Source: Neiella litorisoli (GTDB taxonomy: Bacteria; Pseudomonadota; Gammaproteobacteria; Enterobacterales; Neiellaceae). Taken from it: a DNA stretch of 64,000 nucleotides. This document shows, in pieces, positions 1 to 9,365 of this stretch. The stretch covers positions 1-64,000 of the forward strand of contig NZ_JACXAF010000004.1 in assembly GCF_014773395.1 (NCBI RefSeq), written 5' to 3'. How positions within the stretch are numbered: position 1 is the stretch's first letter; each line of letters begins with the position of its first letter. The translations under genes were made by a program, and so were the position numbers. The notes under the pieces are model-generated. The model ran no database searches. It saw only the letters and a list, made by a program, of their open reading frames with translations, and was not told the DNA's origin.

Positions 1-5
1 AAGAA

Positions 6-36
6 AAAGGTCCTAACTGAAGAAGTTAAGACCTTT
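6..36. terminator. Imperfect hairpin, possible bidirectional terminator
   Basis: A stem of about 12 pairs with one C-A mismatch joins positions 6-18 to 24-36. It is A-rich on its left side and ends CCTTT on its right. It could end a rightward gene lying off the left edge, or a leftward antisense transcript. No gene inside the window clearly needs it. Confidence 0.4.
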
Positions 37-51
37 ATATAGCCTGCGGAA

Positions 52-88
52 GATCGGTCAACCGATCAGTTTGTCGTTAACTGATCGG
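52..88 (+). repeat. Overlapping inverted repeats (mutually exclusive hairpins)
   Basis: GATCGGT at 52-58 pairs with ACCGATC at 61-67. CCGATCAGTT at 62-71 pairs with AACTGATCGG at 79-88 around a 7-base loop. The two stems share bases 62-67, so only one can form at a time. They lie 115-150 bases upstream of the diguanylate cyclase gene. Whether they act in RNA or as a protein-binding palindrome cannot be told from sequence. Confidence 0.45.
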
Positions 89-202
89 CATTAGCCGCAA
101 GGCGCCTTTATTGTTTATCCTTCAATCACTAACCGTCACCTTTTCAATTTGCGCCGGCTGTGTAACTATGGCGGCCTGTGTCGCTACCAGCAAGACTAAA
201 GC

Positions 203-1423
203 ATGTTGCAGTTGTCCCCGTTAATTTGGCCATTCATTGTTGTCATTAGCCTTATATGGGCCAGCCAGTTACCAAGCCTTTGGTCAGACGAATATTTATC
301 TGTGTATCAAGCCGTGCCTTATGCTCTTGGCGGTTTGTTAATTGCACTATCAATTCCCTTTCGTCAAGGCAGAGTCGCCGTTCTAGCGGCCATGTATATG
401 GCGGTTTACGCCATCATCCAAATTTGGCTGCAACAGCCAATGGAAATACTGTTCAGTCAGAAAGTATTTGTCCTGCTAGCCATTGCCTTGCCGATCAACC
501 TAGCACTGATGAGTTTTTGTTCAGAACAGCCTTTGCTTTCTCCTCTAGGCATGATGTCGGTGGCGATTGCCTTGTCGCAACTATTAGTCGCCTATTTACT
601 GATTCAACATGAGGCAAGTTTTGATCTGTGGCTCAACTCTTGGTTACAGGTTCGGCCGGTCAGTTGGTTGTGGCAACCCGTCAGTTGTGTATTACTCGCC
701 CTCGCCTGCACCATTACCCTTGTATGGCGCTATCTCAAACATCAACAATCCTTTGATTTAGACCTAGCAGTTAGTATTTTACTGGCCAGTTGGATGCTCG
801 CGATGTTTGAACAAGCCTATGTGTCGGCCAGCGGGATTATCGCGATGCTGCTGATTCTATGTCGGTCGTTCCTAAGCAGCAGTTACCGCATGGCGTTTTA
901 CGATGAACTCACGCAGCTGCCAGGGCGCAGAGCATTAGTATCGGATTTAAAACACGCCAGCCGTGGCTATTGTATGGCCATGACCGACGTCGATCATTTT
1001 AAGAAGTTCAATGACACCTACGGGCATGATACTGGCGATGATGTGTTAAAACTGGTTGCGGCCAAGCTGGCTAAAGTCACTGGTGGTGGCCGTGCTTATC
1101 GTTTTGGCGGTGAGGAATTTGCGGTGGTGTTTCGCAACACTGAACCAGCAGCCTGTGTGCCTCACCTTGAAGCCTTACGTGAAGCAATTGGTAGTTACGA
1201 TTTGGTAGTTCGCGATGCGTCAGCACGCCCCGACAGTAATAAATTGGGCCGCCAGCAGCGCGGGCAAAAGCCCAAGAAGATGAAGACCACCCATGTCACC
1301 ATTAGCCTCGGGTTAGCTCAACGGCAGACCGGCGAAGACTATGAAGCAGTAATGAAACGCGCTGATCAGGCACTTTATAAAGCCAAAGAAAACGGCCGTA
1401 ATCGCCTAGAATTGGCCGATTAA
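203..1423 (+). CDS. Membrane-bound diguanylate cyclase (GGDEF)
   Basis: The protein (406 aa) makes the second messenger cyclic di-GMP from two GTP. Residues 1 to about 225 are hydrophobic with roughly seven or eight membrane segments and no recognisable sensor domain. A GGDEF domain follows. It opens with FYDELTQLPGRR, has the metal/substrate motif TDVDHFKKFN near residue 262, and the active-site signature GGEEF at residues 302-306. The RxxD inhibitory site normally found just before the signature is absent, so product inhibition through that site is unlikely. A basic insertion (RQQRGQKPKKMK) sits in the second half of the domain. The start ATG has only a weak ribosome-binding site. The gene converges with the EamA gene and their stop codons overlap. 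The signal that controls it is unknown. Confidence 0.9.
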   Translation: MLQLSPLIWPFIVVISLIWASQLPSLWSDEYLSVYQAVPYALGGLLIALSIPFRQGRVAVLAAMYMAVYAIIQIWLQQPMEILFSQKVFVLLAIALPINLALMSFCSEQPLLSPLGMMSVAIALSQLLVAYLLIQHEASFDLWLNSWLQVRPVSWLWQPVSCVLLALACTITLVWRYLKHQQSFDLDLAVSILLASWMLAMFEQAYVSASGIIAMLLILCRSFLSSSYRMAFYDELTQLPGRRALVSDLKHASRGYCMAMTDVDHFKKFNDTYGHDTGDDVLKLVAAKLAKVTGGGRAYRFGGEEFAVVFRNTEPAACVPHLEALREAIGSYDLVVRDASARPDSNKLGRQQRGQKPKKMKTTHVTISLGLAQRQTGEDYEAVMKRADQALYKAKENGRNRLELAD

Positions 1424-2343
1424 GCGCGCTTATCGAGCGCCGCGACAATTGAACCTAAAATCACCATGCCAGCACCAATCATCGCCAGTAGGTTAAATTG
1501 CTCCGCCTGATAATACTGCGGCAACCACCAAGCCAAAATATCGATCATGACGATTGTGATTAACGGCGTTATCGCCAGCACCGCACTCACCTTCGAAGCC
1601 TGCCAATGATTCATTGCCTCGGCAAAAGCGCCGTAGGCAATGACCGTATTCAAGCAACAAAAAATCAGCATGGCCCACTGCCATGGAGTCAGCACCAGCA
1701 CTTGCGATGGTGTTGCTAAAAACCAAAAGGTAATGCCACCAAACAAGTTGAACACCATGAGCAACTGAACCGAAGTGAAATGGCGTAATAAGCCTTTTTG
1801 GATGAGCGCATAAATCGCCCACGTCAAGGCGGCAAAAACTATCCATAACACGCCAACAGTGTAACTTCCCAATCCGGCAATTAGCTCTGCTGCGCGCTGA
1901 TTAAAGAACAACATTAAACCGAGTAACAAGGTGACCGCACCGAGCGATTGCCACACTGAAAATTGCTCTTTGAACCAAATTACACTGCCAATTAACAACA
2001 GAAATGGCGCTAGTTGAATAATCACTTGGGCCGCTTTGGGCTCCAAGTAATCGAGCCCGACAAGATAGCTGCCGTAGTTTAACGACAAGCATAAAGCGGC
2101 AACAAACAAGCTAATGAAGATCGGTTTAGTCAGCTGCCTTGAGGTGGGTAAACCACCGCGAAGAGTAAGCCAAAAAGCGAGAATTAATCCCGATGATAAA
2201 AAGCGAAAAAAAGTGATGGTGTACGGGTCAACATCAGTCAGCACGTCTTTTAGCGCAATCGGCAGCATGCCCCACATCACGCTAGTTAACAAGGCAAGCG
2301 AAAAGCCAAACATCGAACGGCCGGAAACAGTGTGCATGGTCAC
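1420..2343 (-). CDS. EamA/DMT-family transporter
   Basis: A 307-residue inner-membrane protein with about ten hydrophobic helices arranged as two EamA repeats, typical of the drug/metabolite transporter superfamily. The N-terminal repeat begins with a stretch ending in VMWGMLP and has the FFRFLSSG pattern of these proteins. Family members export amino acids or other small metabolites; the substrate cannot be inferred here. The ATG is preceded by a good AAGGAG site. The gene stands alone, tail to tail with the diguanylate cyclase gene. Confidence 0.85.
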   Translation of the reverse strand: MTMHTVSGRSMFGFSLALLTSVMWGMLPIALKDVLTDVDPYTITFFRFLSSGLILAFWLTLRGGLPTSRQLTKPIFISLFVAALCLSLNYGSYLVGLDYLEPKAAQVIIQLAPFLLLIGSVIWFKEQFSVWQSLGAVTLLLGLMLFFNQRAAELIAGLGSYTVGVLWIVFAALTWAIYALIQKGLLRHFTSVQLLMVFNLFGGITFWFLATPSQVLVLTPWQWAMLIFCCLNTVIAYGAFAEAMNHWQASKVSAVLAITPLITIVMIDILAWWLPQYYQAEQFNLLAMIGAGMVILGSIVAALDKRA

Positions 2344-2439
2344 TCCTTTGTGGAGGCGATAGTCTACTCCGATCGGCTAAATAGCCAAGCAAAAACGCTG
2401 ACTCGATCGAAGCCTAGTCGTCAACCAAGCGACACATGC

Positions 2440-2466
2440 AAAAAAACCGGCCCTACAAGGGCCGGC
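2440..2466 (-). terminator. Rho-independent terminator of the psrA-fadE operon
   Basis: Read on the minus strand, GCCGGCCCT, a short loop and AGGGCCGGT are followed by seven T. It lies 28 bases beyond the fadE stop codon. Confidence 0.85.
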
Positions 2467-2493
2467 ATTGTCATTGAACCATTACCTTATGGC

Positions 2494-4812
2494 TTAAGCG
2501 GCATCATGGGTGTGTTGTGCCTGCCCTGCCAAGCTTCTTTCGGTGTCAAACTCATCGACGCCAATTGCCTCTGCGGCAAGCCCATAGGCATGGCTCAATT
2601 GCTCGGCCTCGGCATCAGTGATGACTTGGTGTTGCAAGCCTTGCTCAATCAGCTCTGCCGGCGACAGTTTTGTCGCTAACTGACCACTGCGTTGAGCCGC
2701 TTTGAGCTTGCACTCCAACCCTTTGACGTTATACATGGCGACAAACGCTTGCTCCATTAATCCAGTTGGATCCGTTTGACTGTCACCCACAAAGCACAAA
2801 TGGGTCAACCGCTCTCTAACCACACTCGGAGTCATCAACGTGTTAGCGACCTCATTGACGACCTTATCTGTTGCTGGCGAGAAGTGGTTACCAAGTGGAA
2901 ACACACACAACTTCATGACTCGCGCAACAAAACGGTTTGGGAAGTTGTTGAATAAACCGTCAAACGCCTTACCGATTTCCGCTAAGTGCCATTGCATGGC
3001 GTAGTGTACCAATGGCAAATCACCTTGCTGGCGGCCGTCATCTTCATAATGTTTCAGCACCGCCGAAGCCATATATAGATGACTGAGAACATCGCCAAGG
3101 CGAGCCGAAATCATCTCTTTGCGTTTCAAGTCGCCACCAAGAACTAACATGGCGAAGTCAGCGCACATCGCCAAACCGCGGCTGAAGCGACTCAGGTGTT
3201 GATAGTAGCGTTTGGTTTCGCCACTGACTGGCGCCGAGGCGAAATGTGAGCCGGTTAGCCCCATGAACAATGAATTCGCTACATTGCCAGCTGCAAACAG
3301 CACATGCTGTGATAACAACTGGTCGAATTGACGCAAGCCTTCATCGGGATTCGGGTTGGCCGCCGCCTCCATTTCTTTCAAAACAAACGGATGGCAGCGT
3401 GTCGCGCCTTGCCCAAAGATCATTAAATTACGGGTCAGAATATTGGCCCCTTCAACCGTAATTGAGATAGGTATCCCCATGTAGTGATGACCAAGGTAAT
3501 TCTTCGGACCAAGCTGAATGCCGCGACCTGCGTGGATATCCATGGCATCATTGATCACCTGCCGGCCCATTTCGGTCATGTGATATTTAGCAATGGCGGT
3601 CACAACCGATGGACTGGTCCCCAAATCGAGCGCGCCTGCTGTCATTTTGCGAACGGCTTCAAGTACATAGGTGTAGCCACCAATTCGCGCCATGGCTTCT
3701 TGAACACCTTCGAACTGACCAATCGGTAAACCAAACTGACGTCGAACATAGCTGTAAGCACCAGTCATCCGCGCTGCCAAATGACCGGTCGCAGTGCTCA
3801 ACGCCGGCAGCGAAATGCCCCGCCCTGCCGACAAACATTCGACCAGCATGCGCCAGCCACGGCCGGCATATTCAGGGCCGCCAATGATCCAATCGGCTGG
3901 AATAAATACGTCATTGCCGTAAACCGTACCATTCATAAAAGCCAAGCTTAATGGATTGTGGCGCTTGCCAATTTCAATCCCAGGATGGTCCGCTGGGATC
4001 AAGGCGCAAGTGATACCAGGGTTAGCATCATCACCAATCAAACCATCTGGATCGGACAGTTTAAACGCTAATCCAACGACGGTAGCGACGGGTGCCAAGG
4101 TGATGTAGCGCTTGGCAAAGTTAAGCTTGATGCCAATGACTTCTTCGCCGTTGTAAAGTCCTTTGCAGACCACGCCAGTATCCGGAATTGCGCCTGCATC
4201 CGATCCTGCTTGGGGACCCGTTAGGGCAAAACAAGGAACTTCGGCACCGTTGGCTAGCCCAGGCAACCAGCGCTGCTTTTGCTCCTCAGTGCCGTAATGC
4301 ATCAACAATTCACCTGGCCCGAGCGAGTTTGGCACCATGACAGTCACCGCGGCACTCAGGCTACGACTGGCAATTGCGCTAACAATGGCACTGTTGGCGA
4401 TGGCGGAAAACTCAAGGCCACCATATTGCTTAGGAATGATTAGCGAGAAAAAGCCTTCTTTGCCAAGGTAATCCCAAACCGGTTTTGGTAAGTCATTATG
4501 CTCATGGACGATTTCATAATCATCGAGCATGGCTAGCAGAGTCTTCACCTGATTGTCCATGAATGCTTGTTCATCAGCACTGAGAGCCGGCTTCGAAATG
4601 CTGTGCAGCTTTTGCCAGTCAGGTTTGCCACTGAACAAGTCGCCATCCCACCAGGTATCACCCGCTTCCATTGCCTCACGTTCAGTATTCGATAACGGCG
4701 GTAAGACTTTTTTGAACATGCTAAAGATTGGTTTAATGATCAACGTTCGGCGAATGTCGCCAACCAAAAGCACCACTGCTAGCAATACCAGCAGCAACAT
4801 GAATATAGTCAT
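2494..4812 (-). CDS. fadE: Acyl-CoA dehydrogenase FadE
   Basis: FAD-dependent acyl-CoA dehydrogenase (772 aa; E. coli FadE is 814), which performs the first step of fatty-acid beta-oxidation by making trans-2-enoyl-CoA. An N-terminal hydrophobic segment (residues 1-20) probably anchors it to the inner membrane. The central acyl-CoA dehydrogenase fold is clear: the FAD/substrate region near residue 195 reads ALTGPQAGSDAG, and EGANILTRNLMIFGQG near residue 455 is the FadE-type C-terminal core. The long C-terminal extension is typical of FadE and absent from small ACADs. The ATG overlaps the stop of the upstream TetR gene by 4 bases, so the two are translationally coupled. Regulation by that TetR protein is likely. 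Confidence 0.95.
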   Translation of the reverse strand: MTIFMLLLVLLAVVLLVGDIRRTLIIKPIFSMFKKVLPPLSNTEREAMEAGDTWWDGDLFSGKPDWQKLHSISKPALSADEQAFMDNQVKTLLAMLDDYEIVHEHNDLPKPVWDYLGKEGFFSLIIPKQYGGLEFSAIANSAIVSAIASRSLSAAVTVMVPNSLGPGELLMHYGTEEQKQRWLPGLANGAEVPCFALTGPQAGSDAGAIPDTGVVCKGLYNGEEVIGIKLNFAKRYITLAPVATVVGLAFKLSDPDGLIGDDANPGITCALIPADHPGIEIGKRHNPLSLAFMNGTVYGNDVFIPADWIIGGPEYAGRGWRMLVECLSAGRGISLPALSTATGHLAARMTGAYSYVRRQFGLPIGQFEGVQEAMARIGGYTYVLEAVRKMTAGALDLGTSPSVVTAIAKYHMTEMGRQVINDAMDIHAGRGIQLGPKNYLGHHYMGIPISITVEGANILTRNLMIFGQGATRCHPFVLKEMEAAANPNPDEGLRQFDQLLSQHVLFAAGNVANSLFMGLTGSHFASAPVSGETKRYYQHLSRFSRGLAMCADFAMLVLGGDLKRKEMISARLGDVLSHLYMASAVLKHYEDDGRQQGDLPLVHYAMQWHLAEIGKAFDGLFNNFPNRFVARVMKLCVFPLGNHFSPATDKVVNEVANTLMTPSVVRERLTHLCFVGDSQTDPTGLMEQAFVAMYNVKGLECKLKAAQRSGQLATKLSPAELIEQGLQHQVITDAEAEQLSHAYGLAAEAIGVDEFDTERSLAGQAQHTHDAA

Positions 4813-5471
4813 TTACTCACCCCATCATTCAGGCTATTTGCGGCAACAGGCGCTCCAACACCGGCGGCCAAAAAAGGTACTAAGCGACGAACTAATCCCT
4901 CGACGTCTAAGTTTTCGTTAAATTCACTGCGAGCGATATCCCGAAGCGCTTCGTTGGAAGCCAAGGTAAATACAACGGTTCCCAGCGTGAAGTGCATCCG
5001 CCAGAAGAATTCTCCGGGCGATAGTTCAGGATTAGCGCGTTTAACTGCTGCAGTGATTTTGGTCAGGACATCACCATATTGAGTGGTTAAAAACCACCGT
5101 AAATGACCTTGGCTGTCGCTATATCCGCGCCCCAACAGCTGCATAAAAATATTGGTGCCGCTCGAGCGAAAGTTATTGAGCGCCAGCATGGGCTCAACAA
5201 AACTATCGAACACTTGATGAAGTGTTGGTTGTTGCTCGGCTGCTAGAAGTTCATCGAGCGCATTACTTAAACGCGGCATAAATTGTTCTAGATAACGCGC
5301 TAAAACGGCTTTAATGAGGGCTTTTTTCGAGCCGAAGTGATAATTAACAGAAGCCAAATTAACATCGGCCTCACTGGTGATTAATCGCAGTGACGTATCA
5401 GCAAAGCCCCGCTCAGCAAACAGTCGTTCCGCCGCATCGAGAATTTTGTTTTGGGTAGTTTGTCGACTCAT
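4809..5471 (-). CDS. psrA: TetR-family regulator, PsrA-like fatty-acid regulator
   Basis: A 220-residue TetR repressor. The N-terminal helix-turn-helix covers about residues 8-55 (KILDAAERLFAERGF, then NLASVNYHFGSKKAL). The larger C-terminal half has the ligand-binding shape expected of PsrA, which senses long-chain acyl-CoA and represses fad genes in Pseudomonas and Shewanella. The identification rests on the N-terminal sequence, the overlap with fadE and a near-palindromic operator candidate just before its start. A different acyl-CoA-responsive TetR protein is possible. Autoregulation of the psrA-fadE operon is inferred. Confidence 0.75.
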   Translation of the reverse strand: MSRQTTQNKILDAAERLFAERGFADTSLRLITSEADVNLASVNYHFGSKKALIKAVLARYLEQFMPRLSNALDELLAAEQQPTLHQVFDSFVEPMLALNNFRSSGTNIFMQLLGRGYSDSQGHLRWFLTTQYGDVLTKITAAVKRANPELSPGEFFWRMHFTLGTVVFTLASNEALRDIARSEFNENLDVEGLVRRLVPFLAAGVGAPVAANSLNDGVSK

Positions 5472-5484
5472 AGATAAGTTCTAA

Positions 5485-5502
5485 TTCAAACAGGTGTTTC
5501 AA
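5485..5502. promoter_or_regulatory. PsrA-type operator candidate
   Basis: TTCAAAC, four bases, then GTTTCAA forms an imperfect palindrome (one mismatch per half). It resembles the TTCAAAC/GTTTGAA half-sites I recall for gammaproteobacterial PsrA. It ends 14 bases upstream of the psrA-like start codon, a position suited to autorepression. Confidence 0.6.
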
Positions 5503-5663
5503 ATCTATGTTTGTTTTTTTTTAGTGTCAAGCCAGTACCCAGTCGACCATCCCCCTCGGTTACTTAACAAAAAAGTAATTAAAAACAATTAATAAAAACG
5601 AAAAAGGCGCCTCAACTCAGTGCCTAATCGACGTCTGAAATGGCACCTCAAAGAGCAAAATTT

Positions 5664-5691
5664 TTGCATATGTGTGACTGAGCTCTAATCA
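5664..5691 (+). promoter_or_regulatory. Weak sigma-70-like promoter candidate
   Basis: TTGCAT at 5664-5669 and TAATCA at 5686-5691 are separated by 16 bases. It would transcribe rightward toward the hairpin at 5794-5836 and the M2 peptidase gene. It lies in a 479-base gene-free stretch (5472-5950) that otherwise shows only A/T-rich sequence and the two palindromic elements listed. Confidence 0.25.
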
Positions 5692-5793
5692 CTGCACGCC
5701 AACCGCGTATTCGGCCAAATAAAATGAACTTTGGTAAACAATCTGAGTCATAGACGTTAGCAAGAGGTAAAAAGCCTATTTCTTCATTCCCTG

Positions 5794-5836
5794 ACCCAGC
5801 GACCTGATCTGTCACCTTAGCGCTGGGTTTTTTTTA
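5794..5836 (+). terminator. Orphan rightward terminator or leader attenuator
   Basis: ACCCAGC pairs with GCTGGGT across a loop holding a small GAC/GTC stem, and eight T follow. No rightward gene ends nearby (the last ends at 1423). It therefore either ends a small RNA transcribed from this intergenic region or attenuates the leader of the peptidase gene 114 bases downstream. Confidence 0.65.
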
Positions 5837-5950
5837 TGTTTTTTCCTGCTTTTTCCCGCCCACTTTAGGCTTTCACTTTAAATTCATCACTGCATTCATT
5901 AGCATGCCAGCGGAACTACCGAAGACTGATAATAAAATATAGGAATAATC

Positions 5951-7771
5951 ATGAAACTATTCGCCGCAGCCAAGCCGGTCGCTTTCGCGGTTACCGCTTC
6001 GCTCGCTGTTGCTGCTTGTAGTGAGCAAGCAAGCAGCACCCCGCCAGTGACTGAACAAGATGCCATTCAATTTGTTGCAAAAGCTGAAGCGACACTGGCT
6101 GAGTTAAGCGTCGAAGTCAGCCGCGCGGAATGGATCTACCAAACTAACATCACCGAAGACACGGCTTCTTTAGCCGCAGACGCCGGCGAGAGCTTCACTG
6201 CAACGACTGTCGATTTAGCCCATCAGGCTGCGCAATTTGATGACATCGAATTGCCCACCGAGGTACGCCGTAAACTTGACAAGCTAAAACTAGCGCTGGT
6301 TTTACCATCACCGTTAGACAGTGCTAAAAACGCCGAGTTGGCTAAGATTGCCGCTGACTTGGGCGGTATGTATGGCAAGGGTAAATACACCACCAACGCT
6401 GGTAAGTTATTGTCGCTACCTGAAATGGGCCAGATCATGGCCAATTCTCGTGATGCCGATGAACTGCTTGAGCTTTGGCAAGGTTGGCGCCAAATCGCAC
6501 CGCCGATGCGGCCATTGTACGAACGTCAGGTAGAGCTCGCCAATGAAGGTGCGCAAGGTCTAGGCTTTGCCGATCTGGGACAAATGTGGCGATCAAACTA
6601 TGACATGCCAGCCGATGACTTTGCTGCCGAGTTAGATCGACTATGGGGTCAGGTGAAGCCATTGTATGACGCTCTGCACTGCCATGTCCGAGCTGAGTTG
6701 GGTGAACATTACGGCACCGATGTCGTGCCTCAGGACCAACCGATTCCTGCTCATTTGCTTGGCAATATGTGGGCTCAAAGCTGGGGCAATATTTATGATT
6801 TGGTCGGTCCGGAAAACGCCGATCCAGGCTTTGATTTAACCAAGCAGCTAGCGGTTCACCAATACGACGAGCGCGATATGGTCAAAGCCGCTGAAGGCTT
6901 TTTCACCTCGCTGGGTTTTGAACCGTTACCAGATACCTTCTGGCAGCGCAGTCAGTTCGTGCAACCGCGCGATCGCGATGTCGTCTGTCATGCTTCGGCT
7001 TGGGACTTAGATAACAAAGACGATATCCGCATCAAAATGTGTATCCAACGTACCGGTGAAGAATTTGCCGTGATCCACCACGAACTGGGGCACAACATTT
7101 ACCAACGCGCTTATAAAGAACAACCTTACTTGTTCCAAGGCAGTGCCAATGATGGCTTTCACGAAGCTCTCGGCGATACAGTTGCGTTGTCCGTCACTCC
7201 CAAATACCTGAAACAAATGGGCTTGATTGATGATGTGCCAGATGAGTCAGCCGACCTAGGCTTGTTGATGAAAATGGCGCTGGATAAAGTCGCCTTTATT
7301 CCGTTTGGCTTACTTGTCGATCAGTGGCGTTGGCAGGTATTCTCCGGCCAAATCACGCCGGAGCAATACAACCAAGCTTGGTGGCAATTAAGAGAAAAGT
7401 ACCAAGGTGTGCAAGCGCCAGTTGCGCGCACTGAGGCCGATTTCGACCCAGGTGCTAAGTACCATGTACCGGGTAACACGCCTTATACACGGTACTTCCT
7501 TGCCCACATTTTGCAGTTCCAGCTGCATCGCTCATTGTGTCAAACCGCTGGTGACACCGGCAGTATTCATCGCTGCTCCATATTCGGTAGCGATGAGGCA
7601 GGTAAAGTTCTTGCTGAAGGGCTTGAGCTGGGCGCAAGCCAACCTTGGCAGCAAACGCTGGCGGTGATGACTGGCTCGGAACAAATGGATGCCACGGCAA
7701 TCCTCGATTACTTTGCGCCATTAAAAGTATGGCTGGATGAGCAGAATCAAGGTCGCCAATGTGGCTGGTGA
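5951..7771 (+). CDS. M2-family (ACE-like) zinc metallopeptidase lipoprotein
   Basis: A 606-residue exported dipeptidyl carboxypeptidase of the angiotensin-converting-enzyme family (peptidase M2). The N-terminal signal ends in the lipobox AVAAC (Cys near residue 23), so the protein should be lipid-anchored, probably to the outer membrane. The zinc site is visible as HHELGH, with the third ligand region GFHEALGD about 25 residues later, the order normal for M2 enzymes. The C-terminal part contains conserved DPGAKYHVPG and RYFLAHILQFQ segments. Such enzymes trim dipeptides from peptide C-termini, here presumably for peptide nutrition. AGGA lies 9 bases before the ATG. A terminator follows, so it is a single-gene unit. 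Confidence 0.9.
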   Translation: MKLFAAAKPVAFAVTASLAVAACSEQASSTPPVTEQDAIQFVAKAEATLAELSVEVSRAEWIYQTNITEDTASLAADAGESFTATTVDLAHQAAQFDDIELPTEVRRKLDKLKLALVLPSPLDSAKNAELAKIAADLGGMYGKGKYTTNAGKLLSLPEMGQIMANSRDADELLELWQGWRQIAPPMRPLYERQVELANEGAQGLGFADLGQMWRSNYDMPADDFAAELDRLWGQVKPLYDALHCHVRAELGEHYGTDVVPQDQPIPAHLLGNMWAQSWGNIYDLVGPENADPGFDLTKQLAVHQYDERDMVKAAEGFFTSLGFEPLPDTFWQRSQFVQPRDRDVVCHASAWDLDNKDDIRIKMCIQRTGEEFAVIHHELGHNIYQRAYKEQPYLFQGSANDGFHEALGDTVALSVTPKYLKQMGLIDDVPDESADLGLLMKMALDKVAFIPFGLLVDQWRWQVFSGQITPEQYNQAWWQLREKYQGVQAPVARTEADFDPGAKYHVPGNTPYTRYFLAHILQFQLHRSLCQTAGDTGSIHRCSIFGSDEAGKVLAEGLELGASQPWQQTLAVMTGSEQMDATAILDYFAPLKVWLDEQNQGRQCGW

Positions 7772-7796
7772 TCGCCAGTAACTCGCATCATCAAAT

Positions 7797-7823
7797 AACC
7801 CGGCAAATGCCGGGTTGTTTTTT
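7797..7823 (+). terminator. Rho-independent terminator of the M2 peptidase gene
   Basis: AACCCGGC, loop AAAT, GCCGGGTT, then GTTTTTT. It begins 25 bases after the stop codon and lies between convergent genes. Confidence 0.9.
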
Positions 7824-7844
7824 GTTCGAATTGAAACGGAATAA

Positions 7845-9170
7845 TCAGTCCGAAATATCCATCAGCAATACTTTCGAACGTCGCTGTAGGTTGTAGAGGT
7901 CTTGCTTACTTGGCGGCAAATCGCTGACATCCCCCATGACAAAACCATGCTCCAAAAACCAGTGAATACTGGTGGTAGTCAGCGCAAAAATGCGCTCACA
8001 GCCCATGTGCTTAGCTCGCTGAACGGCAGCTTTCAGTAGCACTTCGCCTCGCTGAGCGGCGCGATAAGTGGGGTGAATGGCCAGGCAGGCGAATTCAGCG
8101 CAGTTGTGTTCCAAAAACGGGTATAGGGCAACGCAACCGATTACCAAACCGTCGCGTTCAACAACATTAAAGTGTTCGATTTCGGTCTCTAATTGCTCTC
8201 TTGAACGACGCACCAAAATACCCTGCTGCTCTAACGGCCGAATCAAATCAAGGATCCCGCCGATGTGAGAAATATCCGCAGAAATCATGCGCTCAGCGCT
8301 TTCAATGACTAACTGAGTACCAATACCATCGCGCGAAAACAGCTCTTGCAGCAATGCGCCATCATCTTTGTAACTCACCAAATGACAGCGGTTCACGCCA
8401 CTTCGGCAAGCGCGAATGGCGGCATTTAAAAAGTTGTGGGCAGCAGGACAGGCATAAACCTGATGCTCGGGTTGTCGCAAAACGGTCTCGGCTTGTCTTG
8501 GCAGTAATTCGGCGATGACCTGTTGCTGTTCATCGAGGATCCCTGGCAACTCAGAAAAACCAATCATCTTTTCGGCTTTTAAACGAATCGCGATCTGGGT
8601 GGCAATTTCTTCCGCGGTTAGGTTAAAACTTTCGCCAGTAACGGATGCCGCAATGGGGCCATGCAGCACGATGTTATTGCTTTGTAACAGCTGGTCGATA
8701 CATTCAACGTCAATTCTTCTGACACGACCACTATGACAATGGTCGATACCGTCGATCACACCAATCGGTTGCGCAATCACAAAGTTGCCCGTAATGACGT
8801 TAATGTCTGAGCCTTGCATTGGCGTATTGCTCAGGCTCATCGACAACCGCGCCATAATGTCGAGTTGCATACTACCGGTAACTTGTTTGACCTGCTCCAA
8901 GACATCGTTGTCAGTGATCCTGACGCCGTTATGGTATTGCGCTTCAATGCCCTGCTTGGCCAATGCTCGATTAATCTGCGGTCTGGCACCAAACACCAAC
9001 ACCAACTTGATACCTAAAGTATTCAGTAAGGCGATGTCATTGAGAATATTGCGAAAATTAGGATGATCAACAGCTTCGCCGCCGAGCATAACCACAAAGG
9101 TTTTGCCTCGGTGGGCATTAACATAAGGCGCTGAATGGCGAACGCCGCCAACGAGATCTGTGGTGCGCAC
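7845..9170 (-). CDS. argA: Amino-acid N-acetyltransferase (N-acetylglutamate synthase)
   Basis: Catalyses the first step of arginine synthesis, acetylating glutamate with acetyl-CoA. The N-terminal two thirds is an amino-acid-kinase-like domain ([10 protein letters not shown] near residue 25, [10 protein letters not shown] near 55) that carries arginine feedback. The C-terminal third is a GNAT domain ([18 protein letters not shown]). I place the start at the GTG at 9170 because CAGGA lies just before it, the protein then begins like E. coli ArgA ([13 protein letters not shown]), and its length is 441 aa against 443. The open frame extends to a TTG at 9245, but that extension has no support in the family. 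The gene converges with the M2 peptidase gene. Confidence 0.92.
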   Translation of the reverse strand: MRTTDLVGGVRHSAPYVNAHRGKTFVVMLGGEAVDHPNFRNILNDIALLNTLGIKLVLVFGARPQINRALAKQGIEAQYHNGVRITDNDVLEQVKQVTGSMQLDIMARLSMSLSNTPMQGSDINVITGNFVIAQPIGVIDGIDHCHSGRVRRIDVECIDQLLQSNNIVLHGPIAASVTGESFNLTAEEIATQIAIRLKAEKMIGFSELPGILDEQQQVIAELLPRQAETVLRQPEHQVYACPAAHNFLNAAIRACRSGVNRCHLVSYKDDGALLQELFSRDGIGTQLVIESAERMISADISHIGGILDLIRPLEQQGILVRRSREQLETEIEHFNVVERDGLVIGCVALYPFLEHNCAEFACLAIHPTYRAAQRGEVLLKAAVQRAKHMGCERIFALTTTSIHWFLEHGFVMGDVSDLPPSKQDLYNLQRRSKVLLMDISD

Positions 9171-9365
9171 AATCGGTTCCTGTGTCGTGCTATAGCGATA
9201 GGGGCTTAGTATGCCTGTCAGCACTAATAAAGCAATCGCCGACAAACGTTATCTCGCTAGCAAGTTACTGATCCAACCAATGATTATTGCCGTTATTGGC
9301 AATACAATGACGCCTATACGGAGTCACCGCTGAATGAATTGCACACGCCCAAATGGTTGGTAAAC

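Noticed and set aside
7845-9245. Longer ArgA starting at TTG 9245
   Set aside because: The extra 25 residues are not family-like, and GTG 9170 has a ribosome-binding site and family-like N-terminus.
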